Notes: generated by a model from the sequence alone, not told the origin. DNA of 64,000 nt from Pseudonocardia autotrophica (GCF_000717175.1 NZ_JNYD01000003.1:62001-126000); one strand, 5' to 3'; positions 34,565-43,155 are shown, counted from the first letter of the stretch. Translations and numbers: made by a program.

Positions 34565-36666
34565 CCAGCACCGTGCCCCGCCGGGACACCACGGGATCGG
34601 CGGACCTGGGGGCGCTCTTCGCCCCGCGCGGGATCGCCGTCGTCGGCGCCTCCCGCAGCCCGGGCAAGCTCGGCGCGACGCTGGCCCGCTCGCTGGCCGG
34701 GTTCGCCGCGCGCGGCGGCCACCTCGCCCTGGTCAACGGCCGCGACGCGACCATGCACCCCTCGGTGCGCGCGGCGGCCGAGGCCGGCCCCGTCGACCTC
34801 GCCATGATCTGCGTGCCCGCGCCGGCCTGCCCCGAGGTGCTCGCCGAGGCCGCCGCGGCGGGTGCGGGTGCGGCCGTCGTGTGCGGGGGCGGGTTCGCCG
34901 AGGCCGGCGGCCCGGGCGTCGGGTACCAGGAGAAGCTCGCGGCCGTGGTCGCCGAGACCGGGATCCGCCTGCTCGGCCCCAACACCAGCGGGTTCCTCGC
35001 CCCGCACGCCGGCGTGACGGCGAGCTTCGTGCCCGGCGTCGCGCAGGTCCGGCCCGGCCGGGTCGCCGTCGTCGCGGCCAGCGGCGGGGTCAACCACGCC
35101 CTCGCCTTCCTGCTCACCGAGGCCGGGCACGGGGTCAGCCTCGCCGTCGGGCTCGGCAACGGCGTCGACGTCTCGGCGCCCGACGTGCTCGACCACCTCG
35201 CCGCCACCCTCGACACCGACCCGGACACCGGTGCCGTCGCCCTGCACGTCGAGTCGGTGGCCGACGGGCCCCGGCTGGTCGCGGCCGTGCGGCGGCTCGC
35301 CGCCCGCCGGCCGGTGGTGGCGCTCGTCGTCGGCCGACACGACGTCGGCGCCTTCGCCGCCTCCCACACCGGCGCCCTCGCGACCTCGTGGCGCACCACG
35401 CGCGCGGCCCTCGCCCAGGCCGGTGCGGTCCTGGTCGGCGACGAGCGCGAGCTCGTCGACGCCGTCGGGGCGCTGTCGGTGACCCGGGCGCGGCCCGCCC
35501 GCGCAGCCGGCGTCGGCGTCGTGACCGCCCAGGCCGGACCGGGCCTGCTGCTGCTCGACGACCTCCGCGGCCGGGGCGCCAGGGTGCCCGAGCTGGCCGC
35601 GGCCACCCAGGAGGCGCTCGGCGGGCTGCTGCCGCCGCTGACCTTCCAGCGCAACCCGGTCGACACCGGCCGCCCCGGCCCCGAGCTGGGCCGGGTGTTC
35701 CGGGCCGTGGCCGAGGACCCCGAGGTCGACGTCGTCGCCGGGTACGCGCTGCACGAGCCCGACGCCGTCGACCTCGTCGCGGCCGCCGGTGAGGGCCGGG
35801 TCGACGACGTGCCGGTGGTCCTCGGGCTCGGCGGCACCGGCGACGAGGTGGTGCGGGCCCGCCGCGCCCTGCTCGACGCCGGGATCGCCGTCGCCGGCGA
35901 TCCGCGGGGCGTCGCGGCCGGCGTCGGCGCCCTGCTCACCGACGCCCGCGTGCGCGCCCGCCGGGCCGACCCCGTCGTCCCGCGGCAGGTGCCCACCGGC
36001 GTTGCGGGCGCGTACGACGAGCACGCGGCCAAGGGGCTGCTCGACCGGCTCGGGATCCCGACTGCACCACGGCGGGCCTGCGCGAGCCGGGCCGAGGCGC
36101 ACGCCGCCCTCACTGCTCTCACGGCGCTCGGTGGCCCGGTGGCCGTCAAGATCCTCGACGCCGCCGTGCTGCACAAGACCGAGATCGGCGGCGTGCACCT
36201 CGGGATCGCCGACGCCGCGGGGCTCGACGAGGCCCTCGACCGGCTCGACGCGATCGGCGCGCGGCGCTACCTCGTCGAGCGGATGGCGCCCGCCGGGGTG
36301 GACCTCGTGCTCGGCGCCCGTCGCGACCCGGTGTTCGGGCCGATCGTGCTGCTCGGGCTGGGCGGCACCACCGCCGAGGCCCTGGCCGACGTCGCGATCC
36401 GGCTCGCCCCGCTCGGACCCGGCGAGGCGGCGGAGATGCCGGCCGAGCTCGCCGGGCATGCCCTGCTCGACGGGTGGCGCGGCGGTCCCGTCCTCGACCC
36501 CGACGCGCTCGGGCGGGTCGCGTCCGCTCTCGGCGACCTGCTCGTCGCCAATCCCGGCCTCGCCGAGATCGAGGTCAACCCCCTGCGCCTGACCGCCGGC
36601 GGTCTGGTCGCGCTCGACGCCGTCGTCATCCCCAGGGAGGCCAGTGATGCCCAGCCCGATCAGTGA
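34561..36666 (+). CDS. NDP-forming acyl-CoA synthetase family protein
   Basis: 701 aa fused alpha-beta acetate-CoA ligase type. It has an N-terminal CoA-binding Rossmann domain (GIAVVGASRSPGKLG), succinyl-CoA-ligase-like domains with the catalytic histidine in ASHTGAL, and a C-terminal ATP-grasp half (PVAVKILDAAVLHKTEIGGV, EVNPLRL). It normally makes acyl-CoA from acid, CoA and ATP through phosphohistidine. Here it sits between the aryl-CoA hydroxylase and the aryl-AMP ligase, with overlapping ends on both sides, so it should take part in salicylyl-CoA formation, perhaps as the counterpart of SdgB; this is inference. Confidence 0.85.
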   Translation: MTSTVPRRDTTGSADLGALFAPRGIAVVGASRSPGKLGATLARSLAGFAARGGHLALVNGRDATMHPSVRAAAEAGPVDLAMICVPAPACPEVLAEAAAAGAGAAVVCGGGFAEAGGPGVGYQEKLAAVVAETGIRLLGPNTSGFLAPHAGVTASFVPGVAQVRPGRVAVVAASGGVNHALAFLLTEAGHGVSLAVGLGNGVDVSAPDVLDHLAATLDTDPDTGAVALHVESVADGPRLVAAVRRLAARRPVVALVVGRHDVGAFAASHTGALATSWRTTRAALAQAGAVLVGDERELVDAVGALSVTRARPARAAGVGVVTAQAGPGLLLLDDLRGRGARVPELAAATQEALGGLLPPLTFQRNPVDTGRPGPELGRVFRAVAEDPEVDVVAGYALHEPDAVDLVAAAGEGRVDDVPVVLGLGGTGDEVVRARRALLDAGIAVAGDPRGVAAGVGALLTDARVRARRADPVVPRQVPTGVAGAYDEHAAKGLLDRLGIPTAPRRACASRAEAHAALTALTALGGPVAVKILDAAVLHKTEIGGVHLGIADAAGLDEALDRLDAIGARRYLVERMAPAGVDLVLGARRDPVFGPIVLLGLGGTTAEALADVAIRLAPLGPGEAAEMPAELAGHALLDGWRGGPVLDPDALGRVASALGDLLVANPGLAEIEVNPLRLTAGGLVALDAVVIPREASDAQPDQ

Positions 36667-38332
36667 GCACACCGTGTCGTGGCCCGCCGACCTCGCCGAG
36701 GACTACGTCGGCAAGGGCTACTGGGCCGGCGTCCCGCTCGGCCCCCTGCTGCGCGAGGTCGCCCACGCCCGGCCGGACGCCCCGGCGCTCGTCGACGCCG
36801 CCGTGGGCCTGCGGCTGACCCACCGCGAGCTCGTCGAGCGTGCCGACGCCGCTGCGGCCCGGCTGCTCGACCTGGGCCTGGCCCGGGGCGACCGGATCGT
36901 GGTGCAGCTCGGCAACGGGTGGGAGTTCGTGGTGCTCACCCTGGCCTGCCTGCGCGCCGGGATCGTGCCGGTGATGGCGTTGCCCGCGCACCGCCGCACC
37001 GAGCTCGCCCACCTCGCCCGGCACGCCGAGGCCACCGCCATCGCGGTGCCGGACCGGATGCGCGACTTCGACCACCAGGCGCTGGCCCACGAGCTGGCCG
37101 ACGAGGTGGTGCCGGAGACCGGGGGACCCTGGCGCGTGCTCGTCGCCGGCGACGACGTCGTGCCCGGCGGCGTGGACCTGCGGGCGCTCTGCGGGCCGGC
37201 CGGCGACCCGGCCGCGGACCGGGCACGGCTCGACGCGGTGCCGGTGAGTAGCCGGGACGTCGCGGTCTTCCTGCTCTCCGGCGGCACCACCGGCCTGCCG
37301 AAGCTGATCGCCCGCACGCACGACGACTACGCCTACAACGCCCGCGCCAGCGCGGGGACGGCCGGCGTCGACCCCGACACCGTCTACCTGGTGAGCCTTC
37401 CGGCGGGGCACAACTTCCCGCTGGCCTGCCCGGGCATCCTCGGGGTGCTGCTGGCCGGTGGGCGCGTCGTCCTGCTGCCGTCGCCGGAACCGGCCCGCGC
37501 CTTCGCGACGATCGAGGCCGAGGGAGTCACGCACACCGCCGTCGTCCCGGCGGTGGCCGGGCGGTGGCTCGACCACGCCGAGAAGCACGGCTGCGGGCCT
37601 GTTGCGAGCCTGCGCGTGCTGCAGGTCGGCGGCGCCCGCCTCGCCGACGAGCTGGCGCGCAAGGTCCGGCCCGTCCTCGGCTGCACCCTGCAGCAGGTGT
37701 TCGGGATGGCCGAGGGACTGCTCAACTTCACCCGGCTCGACGATCCCGAGGAGGTCGTCTGCACCACCCAGGGCCGGCCGATGTGCCCGGACGACGAGGT
37801 ACGGCTCGTCGACGAGCTCGACCAGGACGTGCCCGAGGGCGAGCCCGGCTCGCTGCTCACCCGCGGCCCCTACACCCCGCGCGGCTACTACCGGGCGGCC
37901 GAGCAGAACGCCCGCGCCTTCACCGCGGACGGCTGGTACCGCTCCGGCGACATCTGCCGGCGCACGCCCGAGGGCAACCTGGTCGTCGAGGGCCGGGACA
38001 AGGACATGATCAACCGCGGCGGCGAGAAGATCTCCGCCGAGGAGGTCGAGAACCTCGTCTACCAGCTGCCGGCCGTCGCGCAGGTGGCGGCGGTCGCGAT
38101 GCCCGACCGCGAGCTGGGGGAGCGGGTCTGCCTCTACGTGGTCCCGCGGCCCGGGGCGGGCGTGACGCTCGAGGAGATCCGGGCGTTGATGGAGCGGATC
38201 GGCGTCGCCCGGTTCAAGCTGCCCGAGCACCTGGTGGTGGTCGACGAGCTCGCGTCGACGAAGGTCGGCAAGATCGACAAGAAGGCGCTGCGGGCCGACA
38301 TCGCCGACCGGCTCGCCGGGGCGTCGGCATGA
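36647..38332 (+). CDS. Salicylyl-AMP ligase (aryl-acid adenylating enzyme)
   Basis: 561 aa ANL enzyme. Motifs: SGGTTGLPKLIARTH (ATP loop), MINRGGEKISAEEVE, and VGKIDKKALR with the catalytic lysine. The pocket motif HNFPLACPG at His255-Asn256 matches His-Asn of DhbE-type enzymes, where the Asn contacts the 2-hydroxyl of 2,3-dihydroxybenzoate or salicylate. This supports salicylate as substrate (SdgA-like). The ATG lies 20 nt inside the previous gene; a GTG one codon earlier is possible. It could in principle supply a siderophore, but the operon is catabolic. Confidence 0.9.
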   Translation: MPSPISEHTVSWPADLAEDYVGKGYWAGVPLGPLLREVAHARPDAPALVDAAVGLRLTHRELVERADAAAARLLDLGLARGDRIVVQLGNGWEFVVLTLACLRAGIVPVMALPAHRRTELAHLARHAEATAIAVPDRMRDFDHQALAHELADEVVPETGGPWRVLVAGDDVVPGGVDLRALCGPAGDPAADRARLDAVPVSSRDVAVFLLSGGTTGLPKLIARTHDDYAYNARASAGTAGVDPDTVYLVSLPAGHNFPLACPGILGVLLAGGRVVLLPSPEPARAFATIEAEGVTHTAVVPAVAGRWLDHAEKHGCGPVASLRVLQVGGARLADELARKVRPVLGCTLQQVFGMAEGLLNFTRLDDPEEVVCTTQGRPMCPDDEVRLVDELDQDVPEGEPGSLLTRGPYTPRGYYRAAEQNARAFTADGWYRSGDICRRTPEGNLVVEGRDKDMINRGGEKISAEEVENLVYQLPAVAQVAAVAMPDRELGERVCLYVVPRPGAGVTLEEIRALMERIGVARFKLPEHLVVVDELASTKVGKIDKKALRADIADRLAGASA

Positions 38333-39027
38333 GCCGGCACGACCTCGACCGCACGCTGCCCTGGATGCGGGAGGGCACCGCCTTCCTGGAGACCCAGGTC
38401 GCGGCGCTGACGGACGACGAGCTGCGGGCCCCGAGCGCGCTGCCGGGCTGGACCCGGGCGCACGTCGTCGGACACGTCGCCCGCAACGCCGAGGCGCTGA
38501 CCCGGCTGGCCGGCTGGGCCCGCACCGGAATCGAGACCCCGATGTACGCCGACCGCGCGCAGCGGGCGGCGGAGATCGAGGCGTCGGCCGAGCTGCCGGC
38601 GTCGACGTTGCGGGCCGAGCTCACCGCCACCGCGCGGGCGCTCGAGGAGGCCCTCGCCGCGCTCACCCCCGCACAGTGGGACGCGCACGTTCGCAGCGCC
38701 CTCGGGCGGGCGATCCCGGCGGCCGAGGTGCCGTGGATGCGGATCCGCGAGGTCTGGCTGCACGCCCTGGACCTCGGCGCCGGGGCGAAGCCCGGCGACC
38801 TGCCCGACGGCGTGCTGGACCTGCTGCTCGACGACGTCACCGCCGCCCTGTCCGGCAAGGAGGACTGCCCGTCGCTGGAGCTGGTGCCGGTCGACCGCAC
38901 GCGCCCGTGGCTGGTGGGCACCGGCGAACCGGTGGGCACCATGACCGGCTCCGCGGCCGAGCTCGTGGGCTGGCTGACCGGCCGGATCGCGGACCCGACC
39001 AGGCCGCCGCTGCCGCGCTGGCTCTGA
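38329..39027 (+). CDS. Mycothiol-dependent maleylpyruvate isomerase
   Basis: 232 aa of the DinB/MDMPI fold. Zinc ligands by pattern are His49 (VVGHVARNAEAL), Glu141 and His145 (REVWLHALDL), with the same Glu-x3-His spacing as the Corynebacterium enzyme. It isomerises maleylpyruvate to fumarylpyruvate using mycothiol, which replaces glutathione in actinobacteria. This closes the gentisate pathway in the operon. ATGA overlap with the ligase; last intact gene of the unit. Confidence 0.93.
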   Translation: MSRHDLDRTLPWMREGTAFLETQVAALTDDELRAPSALPGWTRAHVVGHVARNAEALTRLAGWARTGIETPMYADRAQRAAEIEASAELPASTLRAELTATARALEEALAALTPAQWDAHVRSALGRAIPAAEVPWMRIREVWLHALDLGAGAKPGDLPDGVLDLLLDDVTAALSGKEDCPSLELVPVDRTRPWLVGTGEPVGTMTGSAAELVGWLTGRIADPTRPPLPRWL

Positions 39028-39033
39028 CGCGGC

Positions 39034-39467
39034 TCAGGCCACCCCGAGCAGCCGGTGCGCGGTGGCGCGGTCGGCCCGGAACTCCTGCGTGCCCACCCGG
39101 TGCACGATCCGGCCCTTCTCCATCACCGCGATCTCGTCGCACACCGCGAAGGCCAGGTGGAGGTCCTGCTCGACCAGCAGGATCGCCACCCCTTCCCGGC
39201 GGAGCGTGGCGAGGAGGTCGGCGATCTGGTCGACGATGGCCGGGGCGAGGCCGTCGGACGGCTCGTCGAGCAGCATGAGGCGGGGATCGGTGAGCAGGGC
39301 GCGGGTCCCAGCCGCGCTGCATGTCCGTGCCGAGCGCCGCGTACACCCCGGACTGGGGGACGACCAGGCCGATCTTCACCGGCCCGCCCTGCCCGCCGCC
39401 GCCCCCGGACGAGCCCCCGCCCACGCTGCTGCCGCACGCCGCGATCGTGACGGGCCCTGTGTGCCCG
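39034..39467 (-). pseudogene. Deletion scar: livK 5' end joined to livF 3' end
   Basis: Reading on the minus strand from 39467, a frame gives TIAACGSS (end of a lipoprotein signal with its cysteine), a Gly/Ser-rich linker and KIGLVVPQSGVYAALGTDMQ. That is the start of a branched-chain-type periplasmic binding protein. Near 39305 it breaks into a different frame encoding RALLTDPRL then LLDEPSDGLAP, LLVEQDLHLAFAVCD and a normal LivF C-terminus ending at 39034. The binding-protein signal start, the two permeases, LivG and most of LivF are missing. Gene order agrees with one internal deletion of an operon livK to livF. An assembly collapse is the alternative. Non-functional as it stands. Confidence 0.8.
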
Positions 39468-39959
39468 TCAGTCGCCCGCCGGCTCGGTCCGGCTGGCGGC
39501 GATGACCTCGGTCAGCACGGCGTGCAGGTGCTCGAGGTCGGAGATCGGCATCCCGAGCCGGCCGATGATCGCCGGCGGGATCCGCTCGGCCCGGGCCCGC
39601 AGCGCCCGGCCCTCCGGGGTGAGTCCGACCGCGAGCATGCGCTCGTTGCCCTCGACGCGCTTCCGCGTCACGTATCCGGCGGCCTCCAGGCGCTTGAGCA
39701 GCGGGGACAACGTGCCCGGGTCGAGTGCCAGGGCCGTGCTGAGGTCGGTCACCGAGCGGGGCGAGCGCTCCCACAGCGCGAGCATGACCAGGTACTGCGG
39801 GTGCGTGAGGCCCATCGGCTCGAGCAGCGGGCGGTACAGCGCGATCACGTTGCGCGCTGCCACGGCCAGTGCGAAGCAGACCTGCCGGTCGAGCTTGAGC
39901 AGATCGGTTTCTGCGACGGTCGCGAGGTCACCCTCGTCACGTCGTCCGGAGTCGGTCAC
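39468..39959 (-). CDS. MarR-family transcriptional regulator
   Basis: 163 aa winged-helix MarR protein (SVTDLSTALALDPGTLSPLLKRLEAAG and the wing VEGNERML). The N-terminal helix DRQVCFALAVAARNVIALYRP is that of the MarR/OhrR-like branch and carries one cysteine (CFAL), as in peroxide- or ligand-sensing members. The GTG at 39959 is chosen because an inverted repeat lies directly upstream. Its 3' end abuts the liv scar by 1 nt. It is divergent from a DUF5313 gene. Confidence 0.88.
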   Translation of the reverse strand: MTDSGRRDEGDLATVAETDLLKLDRQVCFALAVAARNVIALYRPLLEPMGLTHPQYLVMLALWERSPRSVTDLSTALALDPGTLSPLLKRLEAAGYVTRKRVEGNERMLAVGLTPEGRALRARAERIPPAIIGRLGMPISDLEHLHAVLTEVIAASRTEPAGD

Positions 39960-39967
39960 GGAGCCAG

Positions 39968-39987
39968 TGTACGATCCTTGGCGTACA
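39968..39987. promoter_or_regulatory. Candidate MarR operator
   Basis: TGTACG-N8-CGTACA, a perfect 6-bp inverted repeat centred between the MarR GTG (39959) and the divergent DUF5313 start (40007). Position and size suit autoregulation plus control of the divergent gene. Confidence 0.55.
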
Positions 39988-40006
39988 AAGTGTTGGGGTG
40001 AGGATG

Positions 40007-40405
40007 ATGTCCGAGACGGTCCGGCCGAATCCGCTGCGATGGCTCCTCTACGCCTACGGCGCAGGGCTGCCCGCACGGCACAGGGACTGGGTGCTGCACG
40101 ACGTCACCGCGCCGAGCTGGCGGTGGCGGCACTTCGCCCGCGCGACCGCGCAGCTGCTGCCGATCGCGGTGCTGCTGTACGTGTTCATCCCCGGCGAGCC
40201 CTGGGTCCGCGCGATGGCGGTGCTCGGCGGCCTGCTCATCGGCTACTTCTACTCGTTCGCGTACATGTACGAGTCGGCCGAGCACCGGGCCGTCAAGGCC
40301 GGCTACCCGCAGGGCGGCGCCGCCGCGATCCGCGAGGAGGCCCACGCCGACGAGCGCCGCGAGCAGGAGGAGCGCTACGCCGCCCGCTGGCGGCAGGACG
40401 GCTGA
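40007..40405 (+). CDS. DUF5313-type membrane protein
   Basis: 132 aa. The pattern RPNPLRWLLYAYGAGLPARHRDWVLHD and two central helices (about 47-62 and 68-90) followed by a charged Glu/Arg tail match actinobacterial DUF5313 proteins of unknown role. Starts at 39998 (GTG), 40004 and 40007 (ATG) are possible; GGGGTGAGG precedes the last two. Probably controlled by the divergent MarR protein. Confidence 0.8.
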   Translation: MSETVRPNPLRWLLYAYGAGLPARHRDWVLHDVTAPSWRWRHFARATAQLLPIAVLLYVFIPGEPWVRAMAVLGGLLIGYFYSFAYMYESAEHRAVKAGYPQGGAAAIREEAHADERREQEERYAARWRQDG

Positions 40406-40427
40406 GACTGCACCAGCAGGCGCCCCG

Positions 40428-41246
40428 TCACAGCAGGCCACGCTCCCGCGCGGCGTGCACGGCGGCCGTCCGGTTCCGGACGTCGAGCCGCCGCATCGCA
40501 CTGCGCAGGTAGGCCTTCACCGTCTCCTGGCTCAACCCCATCGCGTCGGCGACCTCGGCGTTGGTCCGGCCCAGGGCGACGAGCCCGAGCACGTCGAGCT
40601 CGCGGGGGGCCAGCGCGGGCCGGGGTGCGGCCGGGTCCGCCCCGCCGAGCTCGGCGACGATCCGGGCGAGCCGGTGGCGCAGCTCGGGATCGGCCGCGGA
40701 TCGTGCGAGGTCGGCGAGCTCGGCCAGTGCCGTCCGTGCCCGGGTCTCCGACGACCTGCGGGGACGGGCCGGCGGCGGGAGCAGCGCCGCGATCTCGCGC
40801 TCGAGCGCGGCCCCGAATGCGGCCACCCGGTCCAGGACGACGTCGCCGATGCGGTGCGGCGCCCGGACGGCCCCGTAGACCACGGCGCCCACCGCCCCGC
40901 CCACCGCGACGGGCACCGCCACCACCGAGGTCATCCGCTCCTCGCGGACCACGTGGTGGTCGAAGTCGTGGGTGATCGCGCGGGTGGAGGCGTAGTCGTC
41001 GACCCGGCAGACCGTGCCGGTCAGCAGCGCCGAGCCGCCCAGCCCGCGCCCGCGGCCCACCTCGAGGTCGCGCAGCGAGTCGCCGAGCGTGCCGCGCAGG
41101 TGCCCGATCCGCAGCCGGGACCCGTCGCGGCGCGGCCGCGTCGCCCCGCCGAACACCACGGGCAGCCCGGTCGTCCGCTGCAGCTGGCGCAGCCGCTGCC
41201 CGACGACCCGGTCGACGATGCCGACCGGCGAGTCGTCGTCGGCCAC
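40428..41246 (-). CDS. GAF-like LuxR-family regulator
   Basis: 272 aa. A GAF-like sensor region spans about 10-160 (CRVDDYASTRAITHDFDHHVVREERMTSVVAVPV) and a LuxR helix-turn-helix lies at the C-terminus (LAPRELDVLGLVALGRTNAEVADAMGLSQETVKAYL). The HDFDHHVVREE segment is common in regulators sitting beside acyl-CoA ligase or aromatic-degradation genes. GTG at 41246 is preceded by GAGGAGGT. Likely controls the divergent acyl-CoA ligase and perhaps the homogentisate operon. Confidence 0.87.
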   Translation of the reverse strand: MADDDSPVGIVDRVVGQRLRQLQRTTGLPVVFGGATRPRRDGSRLRIGHLRGTLGDSLRDLEVGRGRGLGGSALLTGTVCRVDDYASTRAITHDFDHHVVREERMTSVVAVPVAVGGAVGAVVYGAVRAPHRIGDVVLDRVAAFGAALEREIAALLPPPARPRRSSETRARTALAELADLARSAADPELRHRLARIVAELGGADPAAPRPALAPRELDVLGLVALGRTNAEVADAMGLSQETVKAYLRSAMRRLDVRNRTAAVHAARERGLL

Positions 41247-41319
41247 CTGACCTCCTCGTCGTCGCCGGGCCGCCGTCGACGGCCCAGGAGAAGAGGGTCC
41301 GGTCCGGGTGGCCCGCGCG

Positions 41320-41339
41320 CTACCCCTGTTCGGGGGTAG
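41320..41339. promoter_or_regulatory. Candidate operator between LuxR regulator and acyl-CoA ligase
   Basis: CTACCCC-tgttcg-GGGGTAG, a perfect 7-bp inverted repeat in the 193-nt divergent region, 74 nt before the regulator start and 101 nt before the ligase start. Confidence 0.5.
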
Positions 41340-41439
41340 TGATGCCGGTCCGTCGCCGGTCACGCTTCCGGCCGCCGATCCGCCGGGGCACGGCCCCGGA
41401 CCGGATCCGTACGGACGCCGACCGGGAGACGACGCCACG

Positions 41440-43128
41440 ATGACGACCAGCCACGACCGCTACCGCGCCGCCCGCGACCTGCTGCTGGACCTGCGCGAGG
41501 ACCACGAGAAGGCCGTCGCCGCGTTCGCGTGGCCGGTGTTCGACGCGCCCTTCAACTGGGCGCACGACTGGTTCGACGTGATCGCCGACGGGGTGGACCG
41601 GCCCGCGCTGACCATCGCGGAGGAGGACGGGAGCGTCGCGTCCTGGACGTTCGACGAGCTGCGGCGCCGGTCGAACCGGCTGGCCCGCTGGCTCGCCGAG
41701 CAGGGCGTCCGCCGCGGCGACAGCGTGATGCTGATGCTCGGCAACCAGGTCGAGCTGTGGGAGTCGATGCTCGCGGTGATGAAGCTCGGCGCGGTGATCA
41801 TGCCGACGACCACCGCCCTCGGCGCCGCCGACCTGCCGGACCGGATCGCCCGCGGCGGCGCGCGGCACGTGATCGCCGGTGCCGCCGACGCTCCCAAGTT
41901 CGCGGGGATCGAGGGCCTCACCCGGGTCGCCGTGGGCGGGACCGTCGAGGGTTGGCTGGACCACGCCGCCGCGGCCACCGCCGACGACGACCCGCTCCCG
42001 CACCCCGGCACCGCCGCCGACGACCGGCTGCTCCTGTACTTCACCTCCGGCACGACGAGCCGCCCCAAGCTCGTGGAGCACACCCAGCAGTCGTATCCGG
42101 TGGGTCACCTGTCGACGCTGTACTGGCTGGGCATCCGGGCCGGCGACACGCACCTCAACATCAGCTCGCCGGGGTGGGCCAAGCACGCGTGGAGCTGCTT
42201 CTTCGCGCCGTGGATCGCCGAGGCCTCGATCTTCGTGCACAACTACTCGCGGTTCGACGCCGCGGCGCTGCTCGGCCGGATCCGCGAGCACGGCGTGACC
42301 ACGTTCTGCGCCCCGCCCACCGTGTGGCGGATGCTGATCAAGGCCGACCTCTCCGGCGGGCCGGGGGAGCTGCGCGAGGTCGTCGCCGCGGGCGAGCCGC
42401 TCAACCCGGAGGTGATCGAGCAGGTCCGGCGGGCGTGGGGGCTGACCCTGCGTGACGGGTTCGGGCAGACCGAGACCACGGCGTCGGTCGGCAACACCCC
42501 GGGCTCCGTGGTGAAGCCGGGCTCGATGGGCCGGCCGCTGCCGGGCGTGCCGGTCGTGCTGGTCGACCCGCTGACGGGGCGACCGAGCGAGGTCGAGGGC
42601 GAGATCTGCCTCGACCTCGCCGAGGCGCCGCTCTCCCTCATGACCGGCTACCTCGGGGACCCGGAGAAACAGGCCGAGGCGACCGAGGGCGGCTACTACC
42701 ACACCGGCGACGTCGCGACCCGGGACGACGACGGGTACCTGTTCTCCGTCGGCCGCACGGACGACGTCTTCAAGGCCTCCGACTACAAGGTCTCGCCGTT
42801 CGAGCTGGAGAGCGTGCTCATCGAGCACCCGGCGGTGACCGAGGCGGCGGTGGTCCCGGCGCCGGACCCGGTCCGGCTGGCCGTGCCGAAGGCCTACGTC
42901 GCCCTCGCCCCGGGCTGGGAGCCGACGCGGGAGACCGCGCTGGAGATCCTGCGGCACGCGCGCGAGAATCTGGCCCCCTACCTGCGGGTGCGCCGGCTGG
43001 AATTCTTCGACCTGCCCAAGACGATCTCCGGCAAGATCCGCCGGGTCGAGCTGCGCGCCCGCGAGGAGGCCGGCGTCGGCGGCGGGGCCGAGTGGCGCGA
43101 CGACCGGTTCCCCGAACTGAAGGGCTGA
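41440..43128 (+). CDS. AMP-forming acyl/aryl-CoA synthetase
   Basis: 562 aa ANL ligase. ATP loop YFTSGTTSRPKLVEHT, YHTGDVATRDDDGYLFSVGRTDDVFKASDYKVSPFELE and the catalytic-lysine motif KTISGKIRRVEL are intact. The segment SPGWAKHAWSCFFAPW resembles medium-chain or benzoate-type ligases. The ATG at 41440 starts a normal-length protein; an upstream extension looks non-coding. It is divergent from the GAF-LuxR regulator and lies before the homogentisate operon. Substrate unknown, plausibly an aryl or arylalkanoic acid. Confidence 0.88.
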   Translation: MTTSHDRYRAARDLLLDLREDHEKAVAAFAWPVFDAPFNWAHDWFDVIADGVDRPALTIAEEDGSVASWTFDELRRRSNRLARWLAEQGVRRGDSVMLMLGNQVELWESMLAVMKLGAVIMPTTTALGAADLPDRIARGGARHVIAGAADAPKFAGIEGLTRVAVGGTVEGWLDHAAAATADDDPLPHPGTAADDRLLLYFTSGTTSRPKLVEHTQQSYPVGHLSTLYWLGIRAGDTHLNISSPGWAKHAWSCFFAPWIAEASIFVHNYSRFDAAALLGRIREHGVTTFCAPPTVWRMLIKADLSGGPGELREVVAAGEPLNPEVIEQVRRAWGLTLRDGFGQTETTASVGNTPGSVVKPGSMGRPLPGVPVVLVDPLTGRPSEVEGEICLDLAEAPLSLMTGYLGDPEKQAEATEGGYYHTGDVATRDDDGYLFSVGRTDDVFKASDYKVSPFELESVLIEHPAVTEAAVVPAPDPVRLAVPKAYVALAPGWEPTRETALEILRHARENLAPYLRVRRLEFFDLPKTISGKIRRVELRAREEAGVGGGAEWRDDRFPELKG

Positions 43129-43155
43129 CGCGCCGGGCCACTGCTCCATCAGTGT

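Noticed and set aside
36647..38332. Siderophore-type 2,3-dihydroxybenzoate-AMP ligase
   Set aside because: The active-site motif alone would allow it, but there are no carrier, isochorismate or NRPS genes nearby; all neighbours are gentisate-pathway enzymes.
38329..39027. DinB-type stress protein instead of maleylpyruvate isomerase
   Set aside because: The fold is shared, but the operon and the His/Glu-x3-His zinc pattern fit the mycothiol-dependent isomerase.
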